Source: Ettlia oleoabundans
Taxonomy: Eukaryota; Chlorophyta; Chlorophyceae; Chlamydomonadales
Direction: 5' to 3'
Assembly: GCA_019693395.1 (NCBI GenBank)
Contig: JAAMXP010002151.1
Span: forward strand, 1 to 25,441
Length of the DNA: 25,441 nucleotides
Shown piece after piece: positions 17,631-25,441 of the stretch; the stretch's first letter is position 1; each line of letters starts with the position of its first letter. The position numbers and the translations under genes are program-made. The notes below the pieces were generated by a model that was given only the letters and a program-made list of their open reading frames with translations, was not told the origin of the DNA and searched no databases.

Positions 17631-18629
17631 CTAACTCTCGCAGGCCACCTTGCTGGTGGCCAGCGTGGTTGGGCAGGCATCCTTGTCTGGGCTGGCAGCT
17701 GCAAGCCGCTGCATGCGCCGCTGGATGGCCGCTGCCAGCTCTGAAGGTGGTGCCGCTGAACCTTCCGGGGTGCCCGCTGCGGCAGGCGCCGGCGTCTGTC
17801 GCAGCTGCACCAGCGGTGTGGGCGCCATCATCTCTTCCTGCCCGCTGCCCGACTTCCTCAGCGGAGTGGCCTCCTCACCGCCCAGTCGACGCTGCATGAT
17901 CTCCACGGCAGCGGGGCTGGCGGTGGCGTTGAGCTGGGGCCGCATGCCTGGGGTCATGCGCGGCAGCACGCAGGCTCCCAGGGCCGGGATACCACCCATG
18001 GAGGCCACTCGTCGCTCCAGGCTGCGCAGGTTCACGCCGTAGGGCGTTCCCTTGCTGCCGCAGCCGCCCAAGCCCCCGTCTGATGCCCGTGATGTCGCTG
18101 CCGCCAGCTCAGCACCGGCGCTGGATTCATCCTCCAGCTGCGCAAGCAAAAGCAGTAAAACTGTTGATGACCACCCACTCCTTGTATCCCAAATCCACAA
18201 GTGAAATCAAAGTTAGCAACACAACCAAACACAAACCATGTAAGCAATAACCATGTTTCAGGCATGCGCGTGTGCCTAACAATAGCGCACGGCTTCTTGC
18301 GCTGCAATGCACAGCCCTGCCATGCTGCTGAAAGCTCCCTGGGTTGCTGCGACATGATAAAAAAGCACGTCATGCATACATCACCCCTGGAGGCATGCAT
18401 GGATACTCTCACACACCTGCAGGCCCGCCTCTTGCGTGAAGCTATCAAATTCGGTCAGCTGCTCTACGCTGAAGCGCGCCAGGCTGCGGCGGCAGCCCGC
18501 CAGCAGCTCAGGCAGCTGCTCCCGCTTGGTGTCGGGCACGTGGCGAATGGCGCTTTCCACCTCCCGCTGCAGCCCATCCAGGGACAGCTGCAGGTTGCGC
18601 AGGAAGGCTGATACTTCCTCTCTTGACAT
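17631..18629 (-). CDS. Hypothetical 239-residue protein, helical N-terminus and disordered C-terminus
   Basis: There are two exons, 18417-18629 and 17631-18137 (donor CTGCAG|GTGTGTGAG, acceptor CTTGCGCAG, phase 0), making 720 nt. The first about 70 residues are charged and amphipathic (MSREEVSAFLRNLQLSLDGL, then REVESAIRHVPDTKREQLPE), typical of a helical bundle or coiled coil. The rest is Ala/Pro/Gly-rich with short conserved-looking pieces (TPYGVNLRSLERRV, VEIMQRRLGGEEATPL, AAIQRRMQRLAAAS). I cannot name the family. The frame stays open upstream of the ATG to about 18755, where CTCTTACTGCAG could be an acceptor, so an earlier 5' exon is possible. The next gene (TIM13) is divergent. Confidence 0.65.
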
Positions 18630-19301
18630 GGCTGCTTGTGCGATGGGCGATGCTGTTGTCAGTGGGTGGTGCTGGCAGCTGGCCGACCGCTGCAGTGGTG
18701 CAACTGAAGGCGGTTGGGCAAACACGGGTGCTGAAGGCGTCCGCGGACGCCGGGCTGCAGTAAGAGCACCTGCGGCATGAGAGCGAGAGGTGCTGACAAC
18801 AAGCTCAAAAAGGGGTAATCACACAACACACAATAAGCACGTGGATTCTAACATGCTACAGGTTCCCCCCGGCCAACGAAAGACGGCGGCAGCGGTGGTG
18901 TCTTTGCAGCTTCACCGAGGCAGATGCGGGCCACGCTAACTCAACGCGCGTCAGGCGTTTTACCTGAGTGTGTGCCGTCACAGCGGTGCCGATGTGCGAC
19001 GAAGCAGGGGCGGAAGGGGAGTGGAAGAGCAGGAGCGTTCAAAGCGCGGTGCGAGACCAGCAAGCTGTATACACCAGATCTTTCTTTGTGTTGCAATGGG
19101 TATCTGGAGAACAGCAGGAACTCAACACTCCAGCCAGGTCCACTTTTTTTTACACGCACCAGTGCCAGCTCAGCGGGCGCCCGGCTGCACAATGGCTTTC
19201 AGCGGTAACTGGTGAAGCTATCCTATCCCGATCCACTACTATCAATGCCAATAACACCCTGAGTTGCCAAAGAACTCACAAATTCTCAGCACCGCGCAAT
19301 C
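18630..19301. other. Divergent intergenic region upstream of TIM13
   Basis: About 670 bp between the start of the minus-strand hypothetical gene and the TIM13 ATG. It contains a 16-bp perfect palindrome (18736-18751) and overlapping short open frames on both strands with no splice support. It probably holds the promoters of both genes and possibly an extra 5' exon of the hypothetical gene. Confidence 0.5.
18736..18751. repeat. Perfect 16-bp palindrome
   Basis: GGCGTCCGCGGACGCC reads the same on both strands. It lies about 107 bp upstream of the proposed ATG of the minus-strand hypothetical gene. It could be a dimeric protein-binding site, or only part of an upstream coding exon. Confidence 0.85.
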
Positions 19302-20183
19302 ATGGATAGCTACGGCTCTGCTGCGTCTGGAAGCGGAGGACAGCCATCAGAGGGACAGATCATGGATGCGGTGCGTTGGGGACGGCAGCCCGCGGCACAA
19401 GCCTGCTGTTTGCTGCTGGAACCCCGAGCCCTGTTGATTGATGGCGGGTTTATTGCGCTCGGGGGTCAGCTTGTAACACCTTATAGCTCGCAGTAACAAC
19501 CTAGTCAATGCGGCAGTTGCGGGCAAGTGGCGGCAAGCAGCGCCACCCTTCTGGGGACTTCGCACCAAGTGGCCTCTGCCTCATGCCCCCTGCAGGTCCA
19601 GCAAGAGATGCAGATCGCCTTTTTGCAGGAGTTCTACCAGGTACTGCCCCTCCCATCTGCAATCTGGTGTTGGGCCTGTTCGCTGTGGACAGCGGCGAAT
19701 GAAGCCAGCCCATGTTTCGCACTGCACCAGCTGCACCCTCTTAGCTTGCCTGCCCACCCCTGCAGACGGTACGGGACAAGTGCTTTGAGAAGTGCGTGAC
19801 CAAGCCCAGCAGCAGCCTTAGCAGCAGCGAGCAACAATGTCTGGCGCGGTGTTGCGACAGGTGCGGCCCGTCCCGCTTGAACGCTTGCGCCTGCCTCACC
19901 GCTGCATGCCCTCCCGCCGCTCTGGTTGCTATGCTGCTCTGGTAGGTGGTGGTTGCTGAATCTGTTTGTTACAAACTGCTTAGGCCATGTTGGACCTGGG
20001 GAGGGCAGCCCAGCTAGCCGGCTCGAATTTGCTTAAAATGCCCGCGATTGTCGTAAGCTGGGGGGCTAGCATGTCGAGAATTCTGCCCCTTACTTTTCTA
20101 AGCACTCTCATCGGCTGTGCAGATATGCTGAGGCAACGCAGATAGTGACCAAGGCTGTTATAGACATGAGCGGCCTGGAATAA
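19302..20183 (+). CDS. TIM13: Mitochondrial import chaperone Tim13
   Basis: A small Tim protein of the mitochondrial intermembrane space; with Tim8 it escorts hydrophobic precursors to the inner-membrane machinery. There are four exons: 19302-19370, 19596-19640, 19766-19860 and 20123-20183. They sum to 270 nt (89 residues plus stop), the normal length for the family. The twin CX3C motif is complete: Cys44-FEK-Cys48 and Cys63-LAR-Cys67 with 14 residues between, within the Tim13-specific context KCVTKPSSSLSSSEQQCLAR. The C-terminus YAEATQIVTKAVI is also typical. The N-terminus is Gly/Ser-rich and has no presequence, as expected for Mia40-dependent import. All introns are GT-AG. Intron 3 carries copy B of a dispersed repeat. 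An extra Cys68 follows the second motif. Confidence 0.95.
19979..20024 (+). repeat. Dispersed 46-bp repeat, copy B (TIM13 intron 3)
   Basis: About 80% identical to 6921-6966 in the same orientation. The sequence after it contains GGCTCGAATTT, loosely like a pol III B box, so a tRNA-derived SINE fragment is one possibility; this is only a suggestion. Confidence 0.6.
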
Positions 20184-20737
20184 AGCGCCGCTCATGTAGC
20201 ATTTCTGCGGAGTTGCAGCAAATCAACAAATCAATTCAAGTTTAATGTCAGCAGCTGCGCAATCGCAATTGAATGTCAGGCGCCTCCAATATTATCATGT
20301 AATCGATTATCGCCCAGTACCAATGACGCCTTTTGGCCGTAGCTAGCGATACAGGCAGAGTGCGGTATGGAGGCATGCGGGCATGTGCCAGCTGGCCTGT
20401 TGGGAGCGGCGGCGGGTGTCGGCTCCTGGGCGATGGTGTATTAACCGTTCGAAACTTGTCAGTTTTCCATCGCGCTCGTCAGCACTGTTGAGTTTACTTG
20501 TCTACCTTTTGGGGCGCCCAGCCAGCCTCGCAGCGTGTCCACGCTTCCCCACACTCGTCGCACTGCTTGACTTTATTGCAATTGACATCTCGCTTTGGAC
20601 AGCCCCAGCTGCCGAATCATTGGCTCGAGCGGTGCATTGCACGGCTGTTGGGCGGCAGCGCAGCGCCGCCATCCTGTGCGCGGCCTTCTGGGTTTTATAT
20701 TCACCTTTGCCTAAATCCACCTTTCAGCATACCAGCA
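20184..20737. other. TIM13-DUF6816 intergenic region
   Basis: Holds the TIM13 3' UTR with a TGTAA motif and the promoter of the next gene. A long frame starting at 20383 runs across it in a different register from the DUF6816 protein and has no coding character. Confidence 0.55.
20298..20302 (+). terminator. Polyadenylation motif TGTAA for TIM13
   Basis: TGTAA occurs 115 nt after the TIM13 stop codon, in A/T-rich sequence; this is a normal place for an algal poly(A) signal. Confidence 0.55.
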
Positions 20738-23276
20738 ATGGCTGGGCGTATAGCCCCCAATCCAGCCGGTGCTGCCCCGGCATCAGCCCTGCAGATGCCC
20801 GTGCCGCGACGGCAGGTGCTCATGGTGCCGCCGCTTTTGGGCCTGGCAGCTGCGGTAGAGGCGACCGGCCCCGCACCCGCCAGAGCAGAAGCAGCAGCAT
20901 TAGCAGCCTCCCCCTTACCGCAGCAGTCCCTACAGCAGCCAGCAGCAGCTGCTACAAGAGCAGCTGCAGGAGCAGGAGCAGACCTGGAGGTAGCAGCACC
21001 GCCACGCCCAGGCAGCTTAGCTGCCCGCATTGCAACCCAGGGCAGCATCCAGCAACCGGGGGGGCTCATGCCGCCCTGGGCGCCCAAGCAGATCTATTAC
21101 CCACGCTGGATGTTTGGCGAGTGGGAGGTGCGCAAGCAGCACTTGGCTGCAGTTCCAGCTATCCTGGCATTGCACTGTGTTTTATGTCTTATAATATCCT
21201 GCCAATGCATTCCACGGATTGTCTTTGCTTGAGGGTTCAGCAAATCAAGCTCCAATCACAACACCTGCATGCAAACCGGAACTTTGCTTTGCACTGCTAT
21301 TTGTTAGGCCGCCTCCGCTCCTACCCGGCACGTGAATCCCGCACCACCTTCCCCCAGCATCATCATCATTCATGCAACATGGTGTTGCATCATGCCGCCC
21401 CATGTTCTGCTGCAGATGGAGATGATCTTCACAGGACTGCGGCTGCCACTGGGGCGGGACTATGTGCCGGACGGCTTCCTGCAGGTAGGTTTCCAGGGAA
21501 TAACAAAGCCCACAAGTGAAGTGAGACATCTTCCAATAGCAGCATGGGTTGGGGCAGCTTCCTGCAGGTGAACATGGAGGGGTAGTGCTTGCTGGTGTTG
21601 AAGGCAGCAAGGAAATTTGGTGGCACGGGATTTAGCTGCAGCGTTGAGGGCGAAGGCCTGCGGCGGTACATTGGGGGCAATTCTGCTGGCGAGAGTGGTT
21701 GAGCAGGCGAACAGCTGGGATCAACGACACGCAGAGTTTCTTGTCCCATTCCGTCACATCACATCAAAACTAAACAGCCGCCCGCCAGATGCTTTTATCT
21801 TGCACTCTTGTTGTTCCCCCTATGCACAAACTTGCCTGACAGCCAGCGGAGGAGCCTGCTGCATACTCATCCAATGTCTGGCCGGCTTCCTATCATTCCT
21901 TACACCCTGAAGTTTTCAACATTTTGAACCCTTCGTGCCCTGCACATTTCCCTGGCAGGAGGCGGAGGCGCCTGCAGAGCAGGGCGGGCTGGGCAGCCGC
22001 TACTCCTTCCGCCAGCGCTGGTACAGCACGCTGCCCCCAACTTTGGACAACCAGCTGAGGGTTAACCTTGGACTGGGCATGCCCCGGGACGCCATCATCG
22101 CGGACCGTGCCTTCAACACCCGCCAGGCCACAAACGCCTTCTTGGGCTGGGAGGCGGTGGAGGAGGTGGAGTATGATCCCAGGTGGGTGTGCCCCCGGCC
22201 CCCCACCCCCACCCACCCACCCACCTCCAGCGCCGCGCCCTCCACCCCACGCCCCTTCTGCCAGCTGCTGAAGTGCCTATGCAAGCCACCCATTTCTGCA
22301 TCTTCTCGTGTTGCGCCTTGCAAGCACCTGGCGGGTGCTGCTGCCACCACTGCTGCCCCTTGTAGTGGACCTTCAGCACACCGTACACCTCCCTAGTGGC
22401 GCTGCAAAACCACTGCTGCGTACCGACCGCCTATGCAGCTGCCATCAGAGCTTCCATTCCCTTCCCCTCCTTGCAGGGACGCACCGCTTCGGGAGACGGT
22501 GACGCTGTCACGCCTGTCGCCGGACATGGCGCTGCTGCCGCCGCGCCGCCTGGAGCTCTACATCAACAGACTGTCCTCTGAGGCGGCGCGAGACGGGCAA
22601 GAGGGGGCTGCAGAGGGGGCTGACTATTATGGAGCGGAGAAAGAAAGCGACACCTTCTATACCAGCGAGCTGTGCCGCCAGGTGGGCAGCTGGGCTGGCT
22701 GGGTGTTAGTCCCAGTGAGAGTGTTGCTCTGCCTAGCTGTTGGGTCTTTTGTAAGGCAGGGCAGCTTAGAAGCTGGCTGCCTGCCTGCCTGCCTGCCTGC
22801 AAGCGCTTCCAATGCTGGAACTGCTGACGTGCTGCTATATTGCTCACCACCACGACCACCACAACCACAACCACCACACATCCTCCCCCGGGAAATTGCA
22901 CCCCCCCCCACCCCCCGCCCCTCCCACCCCCACCACACCCCACATCCCACACTTATCACACTTATAAAACGAGACTTATCCCCTGTTACTCCGTGCCCTC
23001 GCGCTGCAGGTGCTGCTGGGCGTGCGTCAGGTAGAGGTGAAGGACTACGAGGTCATGCACAGCTGGCACCAGCTGGCCCCCAACCTGGTCCAAGGTCGCC
23101 AGCGCAGCTGCCTGTACCTGCAGCCCCAGGAGCGCTTGTACTTCAGCGCCGCCGGGCGCGCCGTGGCTGTCTACGACTACGACGTCACCATGCGCCGGGT
23201 GGCGCCCGAGGCGGACGCGCCGCCTGGGGCGGTGGCATGCGTGCCCACTCCCAAGGACGTGGTGCAGTGCGTGTGA
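20738..23276 (+). CDS. DUF6816-type thylakoid-lumen protein
   Basis: There are five exons: 20738-21127, 21416-21484, 21959-22182, 22477-22681 and 23010-23276. They total 1155 nt (384 residues plus stop), all GT-AG and in phase. The N-terminus is a bipartite plastid signal: an uncharged leader, then a twin-arginine region VPRRQVLMVPPLLGLAAAVE and APARAEA, which suggests Tat-dependent transfer to the lumen. A low-complexity Ala/Gln linker follows. The conserved part starts near residue 118 with YYPRWMFGEWE, then LRLPLGRDYVPDGFLQ, YSFRQRWYSTLP, DNQLRVNLGLGMPRDAIIAD, LELYINR, DTFYTSELCRQ, SWHQLAPNLVQGRQRSCLYL and AVAVYDYDVTMRRV. This matches the plant/algal/cyanobacterial DUF6816 family as I remember it; its function is unknown. 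An in-frame ATG at 20498 exists but the sequence before 20738 is not transit-like. Confidence 0.85.
22190..22235 (+). repeat. C-rich CCCCACCC tract in DUF6816 intron 3
   Basis: CCCCCACCCCCACCCACCC-type sequence directly after the exon 3 donor (AG|GTGGGTG). A second, longer C-rich and CCACCA tract lies in intron 4 at about 22847-22945. The opposite strand would be prone to G-quadruplex formation. Confidence 0.8.
22779..22945 (+). repeat. Low-complexity CTGC, CCACCA and C-rich tracts in DUF6816 intron 4
   Basis: A run of CTGCCTGC units (about 22779-22801) is followed by ACCACCACAACCACAACC (about 22850-22880) and CCCCCCCCACCCCCC-like sequence. These are intronic and generate spurious open frames on both strands. 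Confidence 0.85.
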
Positions 23277-24718
23277 GGAGGCGTGCTTGTTGTTGTTCAG
23301 GATCGTGGGCGTGGAGCGAGCGGCAGTGCGGCTGGCGGTGATGTGAGCAGCAAAATGTTGTTCAAGCTTAGGAATCCGAGCGTGCGCCATACCCGAGCCG
23401 CAGCTTGTTGAGTTGCTGAATTTTCCAGTACCATTCACTGCTGTTGTTGGAACCCATTCACCAACAGGTTGCCTTCATTAATTATAAAGAAGTTGCGGCA
23501 TTGTACTGCTTTTTGTTGCCCTCCAACCGGTGAATTGCTCCTATCTAATTTTACTCATGATTGCTATTTGTCATCTTGTTGCTTTCCGTCGGCTTGGCGC
23601 CCCGCTTTAGTACCTTGGTCGCGCTGATCTGCTGCCCCTTGCTGCAGCCCTTGCGTCCATTCGTGCAGTTTGCCTGGCCCAGCTCGCAGCAGTGGAAGCT
23701 GCTGCCGATGGGGCCGGCTTGCTGCTATAGTGAGGGGTGGCAGGGCCCTTGCTGCGTGCATTGCTCCTGCTGCTGTTGCACATTCTTGTCTCCATTCCCT
23801 TTTTTTGCTGCACTTTGCTGTCGACAGCGCTCCTGCTACTGCTGAGCTTGGCTATTCTCGACTGAAGCTTGGAGACGTCAACGAAGTGCAGGGGGGGAAG
23901 TCTGTGCACCCTGAGACACATTGCTGGACAGCAGGGCTGCGCTGGTAGCGCTGGTAGCGCAGCGCTCCGCCAGCGTCTGCTGAGGTTGCATCGCTCGTTC
24001 CGAGCGACGATCCGCCCAAATGTATCGCTTGTAGTTGTTAATAACCGGGTTGGACAGCAGGGCCCGCCGTCAGCGGGCGCCCTGACCATCCGCTTCCCAC
24101 GACTGCGACCCAGCTTCGGCCCGCAGCGGCCTGCGCGGTTTGGGGGCCTCCACAATCTTCTGACGCCTTTTTAGCGCTAACAGGGCGAAAGCGGCGAGTG
24201 AACGAAAAGTCCGCCAGAGCGGCAGGGGGCGGTGGGGGCGATTGGCGCAGGCAGGCAGCTTGCGGGGTTCTACAGGCTGGTATGGGCGGCCAGGACGTCG
24301 CAGGCACGCAACAGAGGGAAAGGGTCGAAAAAAGGGGGGGCGGGGTGTGAGGCCTGGTCGCTGCTTCCTTGGGTGGCGTCTGGCCGGGTGCCGACGTCGT
24401 AGGAGGTCCCACGGGGTCGACGTGACCTGGCTGCCTTGAGTCTGCTGTTTCGACGACCTGGCAGCCAGCCAGCGTCAGCCAGCGTTAGCAGGTCCGCACG
24501 GGTCGCCCACCTCCTTTTATCATCAAACATGGGTCGCACTTATCTTGTTCCTTCCCACCCTCTCATGCCGCCCACGACCAGTAGTGGACTGGCACGAAGT
24601 CTCATGGTCGTTCAGAGCAGCGAGACCATGTCGGATACATCCAGAGTGGGGTAGCAAGAGGGAGAGGGGGTTCCAGTAAAGAGTTTGGTATGTTTTTTTT
24701 GTGACCAGCAGGAGGGTG
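23277..24718. other. Gene-free region between DUF6816 and tRNA-Asp
   Basis: About 1.4 kb without a supported gene. The first few hundred bases are presumably the DUF6816 3' UTR, although I see no TGTAA. It includes a GCGCTGGTA tandem pair near 23939-23960, a 7-bp-arm hairpin at 23991-24007, a GGGGGGG run near 24336 and an A/T-rich T8 run near 24692. Open frames such as that at 23607-24155 (minus) are Arg/Ser/Pro-rich with no domain signal. Confidence 0.5.
23991..24007. repeat. Short hairpin, 7-bp arms
   Basis: TCGCTCG, loop TTC, CGAGCGA. It is short and may be chance; noted because the region has no gene. Confidence 0.6.
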
Positions 24719-24776
24719 GTCCAGCAATAAGAAACGCCGATACAGATTGAGTCCAGCAAAAGCATCGCCGATACAG
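24719..24776. repeat. Direct duplication including the 3' end of tRNA-Asp
   Basis: GTCCAGCAATAAGAAACGCC then GATACAG (24719-24745) and GTCCAGCAAAAGCATCGCC then GATACAG (24751-24776) are near-identical direct repeats 32 bp apart. The shared CGCCGATACAG is the last 11 nt of the tRNA gene read on the plus strand, so the downstream flank and acceptor 3' strand have been copied. Confidence 0.8.
24758..24761 (-). terminator. RNA polymerase III terminator of tRNA-Asp
   Basis: TTTT on the minus strand, 5 to 8 nt past the mature 3' end; a minimal pol III terminator. It lies within the duplicated flank, but the outer copy has no T4 run. Confidence 0.6.
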
Positions 24777-24837
24777 GGAATCGAACCCTGGCCTCCCGCG
24801 TGACAGGCGGGGATACTAACCACTATACTATATCGAC
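24766..24837 (-). tRNA. trnD-GUC: tRNA-Asp (anticodon GTC)
   Basis: A 72-nt gene without intron and without encoded CCA. Acceptor strands GTCGATA and TATCGGC pair over 7 bp (one U-G), discriminator G. The D-arm region TAGTATAGTGGTTAGTAT and anticodon arm CCCGCCTGTCACGCGGG with GTC are the eukaryotic nuclear tRNA-Asp pattern. The T arm is CAGGG-TTCGATT-CCCTG, with the B box GGTTCGATTCC intact. The gene appears functional, with a T4 terminator right after it. A retroelement-like coding frame lies on its 5' side on the opposite strand. Confidence 0.96.
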
Positions 24838-24992
24838 CGAGCACCTGGTATAATGACTGGGCCAGGCAGGCAGATGACCTATGGGATATTTTCGCAAAGA
24901 CAATATGTCAATACACCTTTTTTGCCACTCTTTCACCGCGTGCCACTTCCCTCAGTCAGTCAGCGTGCCATCATGCGCCCCCTGCTGGGCCT

Positions 24993-25441
24993 GTGCTGCG
25001 CGTAGGCAGCCACAACACCTGCAGCATCAGCACACCCCGGGCAGCAGAGACAGCAGCACTCTTGTGGTTGCGTGCTGGCCTGCACCTTGTGCTGCTGCAG
25101 GAGCACCGCCTGACCACCTTCCCTGCAGTGCGACAGATGCTAGCACTCCAGGGCTGGACCCTCCTGCATGCCCTGTCTGGCGGGGCACAGGGCGGCACAG
25201 TCATTGTGTACCGCACCCACCTCGCTAGCAGCGGCCAGCTTTCCATCCCAGGTGGTGAGGCGGCGATACAGCGGGGGCCTGTCGGCCGCTACATAGCGGC
25301 TCCGTTCCGCTGGTGTGGCCACAGCCTCCATGTTGCCAGCATATACCTGCACTCTGGGGATCCAACCGCACAGCGCCGGTACATCACCGCCCACCTGCAG
25401 CAGCTGGCTGTTGCTGCTGCTGCCAGCGGACATCAGCTGGT
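24993..25441 (+). mobile_element. Non-LTR retrotransposon endonuclease (EEP) domain, partial at window edge
   Basis: One plus-strand frame runs open to the right edge and reads as the N-terminal half of an endonuclease/exonuclease/phosphatase domain: VLRVGSHNTCSIST (with the Asn of the first motif), AGLHLVLLQEHRL (catalytic Glu), LALQGWTLLHALSGGAQGGT, GRYIAAPFRWCGHSLHVASI, then YLHSGDPTAQRRYITAHL. In green-algal genomes such domains are mostly the APE-type nuclease of LINE-type elements; a host EEP enzyme is less likely because of the SGDP/AQR style. The frame is open leftwards through 24850 and into the tRNA gene without an ATG near the domain, so the 5' end is either truncated at insertion or uses a start I cannot see. 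The reverse transcriptase would lie beyond the window. Confidence 0.75.

Noticed and set aside
20383..21519. 378-residue open frame on the plus strand
   Set aside because: It overlaps DUF6816 exons 1 and 2 in another frame, runs through introns and reads as Ser/Cys/Arg-rich noise.
22433..23341. 302-residue open frame on the plus strand
   Set aside because: It begins with true DUF6816 exon 4 sequence but continues through intron 4 and ends out of frame with exon 5.
24050..24085. GC-rich imperfect inverted repeat as a structured RNA
   Set aside because: The arms need a bulge and are short; there is no flanking conserved element to identify a known RNA class.
23607..24155. 182-residue Arg-rich open frame on the minus strand
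   Set aside because: Low-complexity composition, no splice sites or recognisable motif, and no neighbouring support.

Overview
The window looks like nuclear DNA of a green alga, most likely a chlorophycean of the Scenedesmus type (inference). Genes are split into many short exons by GT-AG and a few GC-AG introns. The products include plastid and mitochondrial proteins of plant type (tocopherol methyltransferase, a thylakoid-lumen DUF6816 protein, TIM13). Several genes have the algal polyadenylation motif TGTAA downstream. The DNA is rich in GCA/CAG and GGCA simple repeats. I rebuilt the exon structures by hand. Seven of the reconstructed genes give an exact multiple of three with a terminal stop, which is my main support for those models.

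Layout, left to right. The first 6.2 kb is minus-strand and poorly resolved. It holds a partial exon at the left edge, a long stretch without genes (about 0.24-2.2 kb) containing a perfect 16-bp-arm hairpin, and exons of one or two multi-pass membrane proteins whose coding signal changes frame several times. Next come the end of a MYND zinc-finger gene (6.2-6.9 kb) and a 31-bp-period repeat array (7.09-7.44 kb). A complete nine-exon gamma-tocopherol methyltransferase gene (VTE4, 7.8-10.9 kb, minus) lies head to head with a seven-exon narbonin-like GH18 gene (11.0-13.2 kb, plus), with about 140 bp between the start codons. A six-exon plastid-type atypical SDR/NmrA-like gene (13.6-15.8 kb, minus) converges on the GH18 gene. 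Two small minus-strand genes of unknown function follow, a 126-residue basic/coiled-coil protein (16.4-17.3 kb) and a 239-residue protein (17.6-18.6 kb). Then come plus-strand TIM13 (19.3-20.2 kb) and a DUF6816 lumen protein (20.7-23.3 kb). After about 1.4 kb without a recognisable gene there is a tRNA-Asp(GTC) gene (minus). At the right edge is the start of an endonuclease/exonuclease/phosphatase domain, probably from a non-LTR retrotransposon.

The genes do not form a pathway. VTE4 makes tocopherols in plastids, the SDR and the DUF6816 protein are probably also plastidial, and TIM13 serves mitochondrial import. I found no operon-like or defence-type system. The items most worth a second look are the frame-hopping membrane-protein region, the 31-bp array, the retroelement next to the tRNA gene with a duplicated tRNA tail, the altered GH18 active-site motif, and a 46-bp dispersed repeat shared by a TIM13 intron and the MYND/VTE4 interval.
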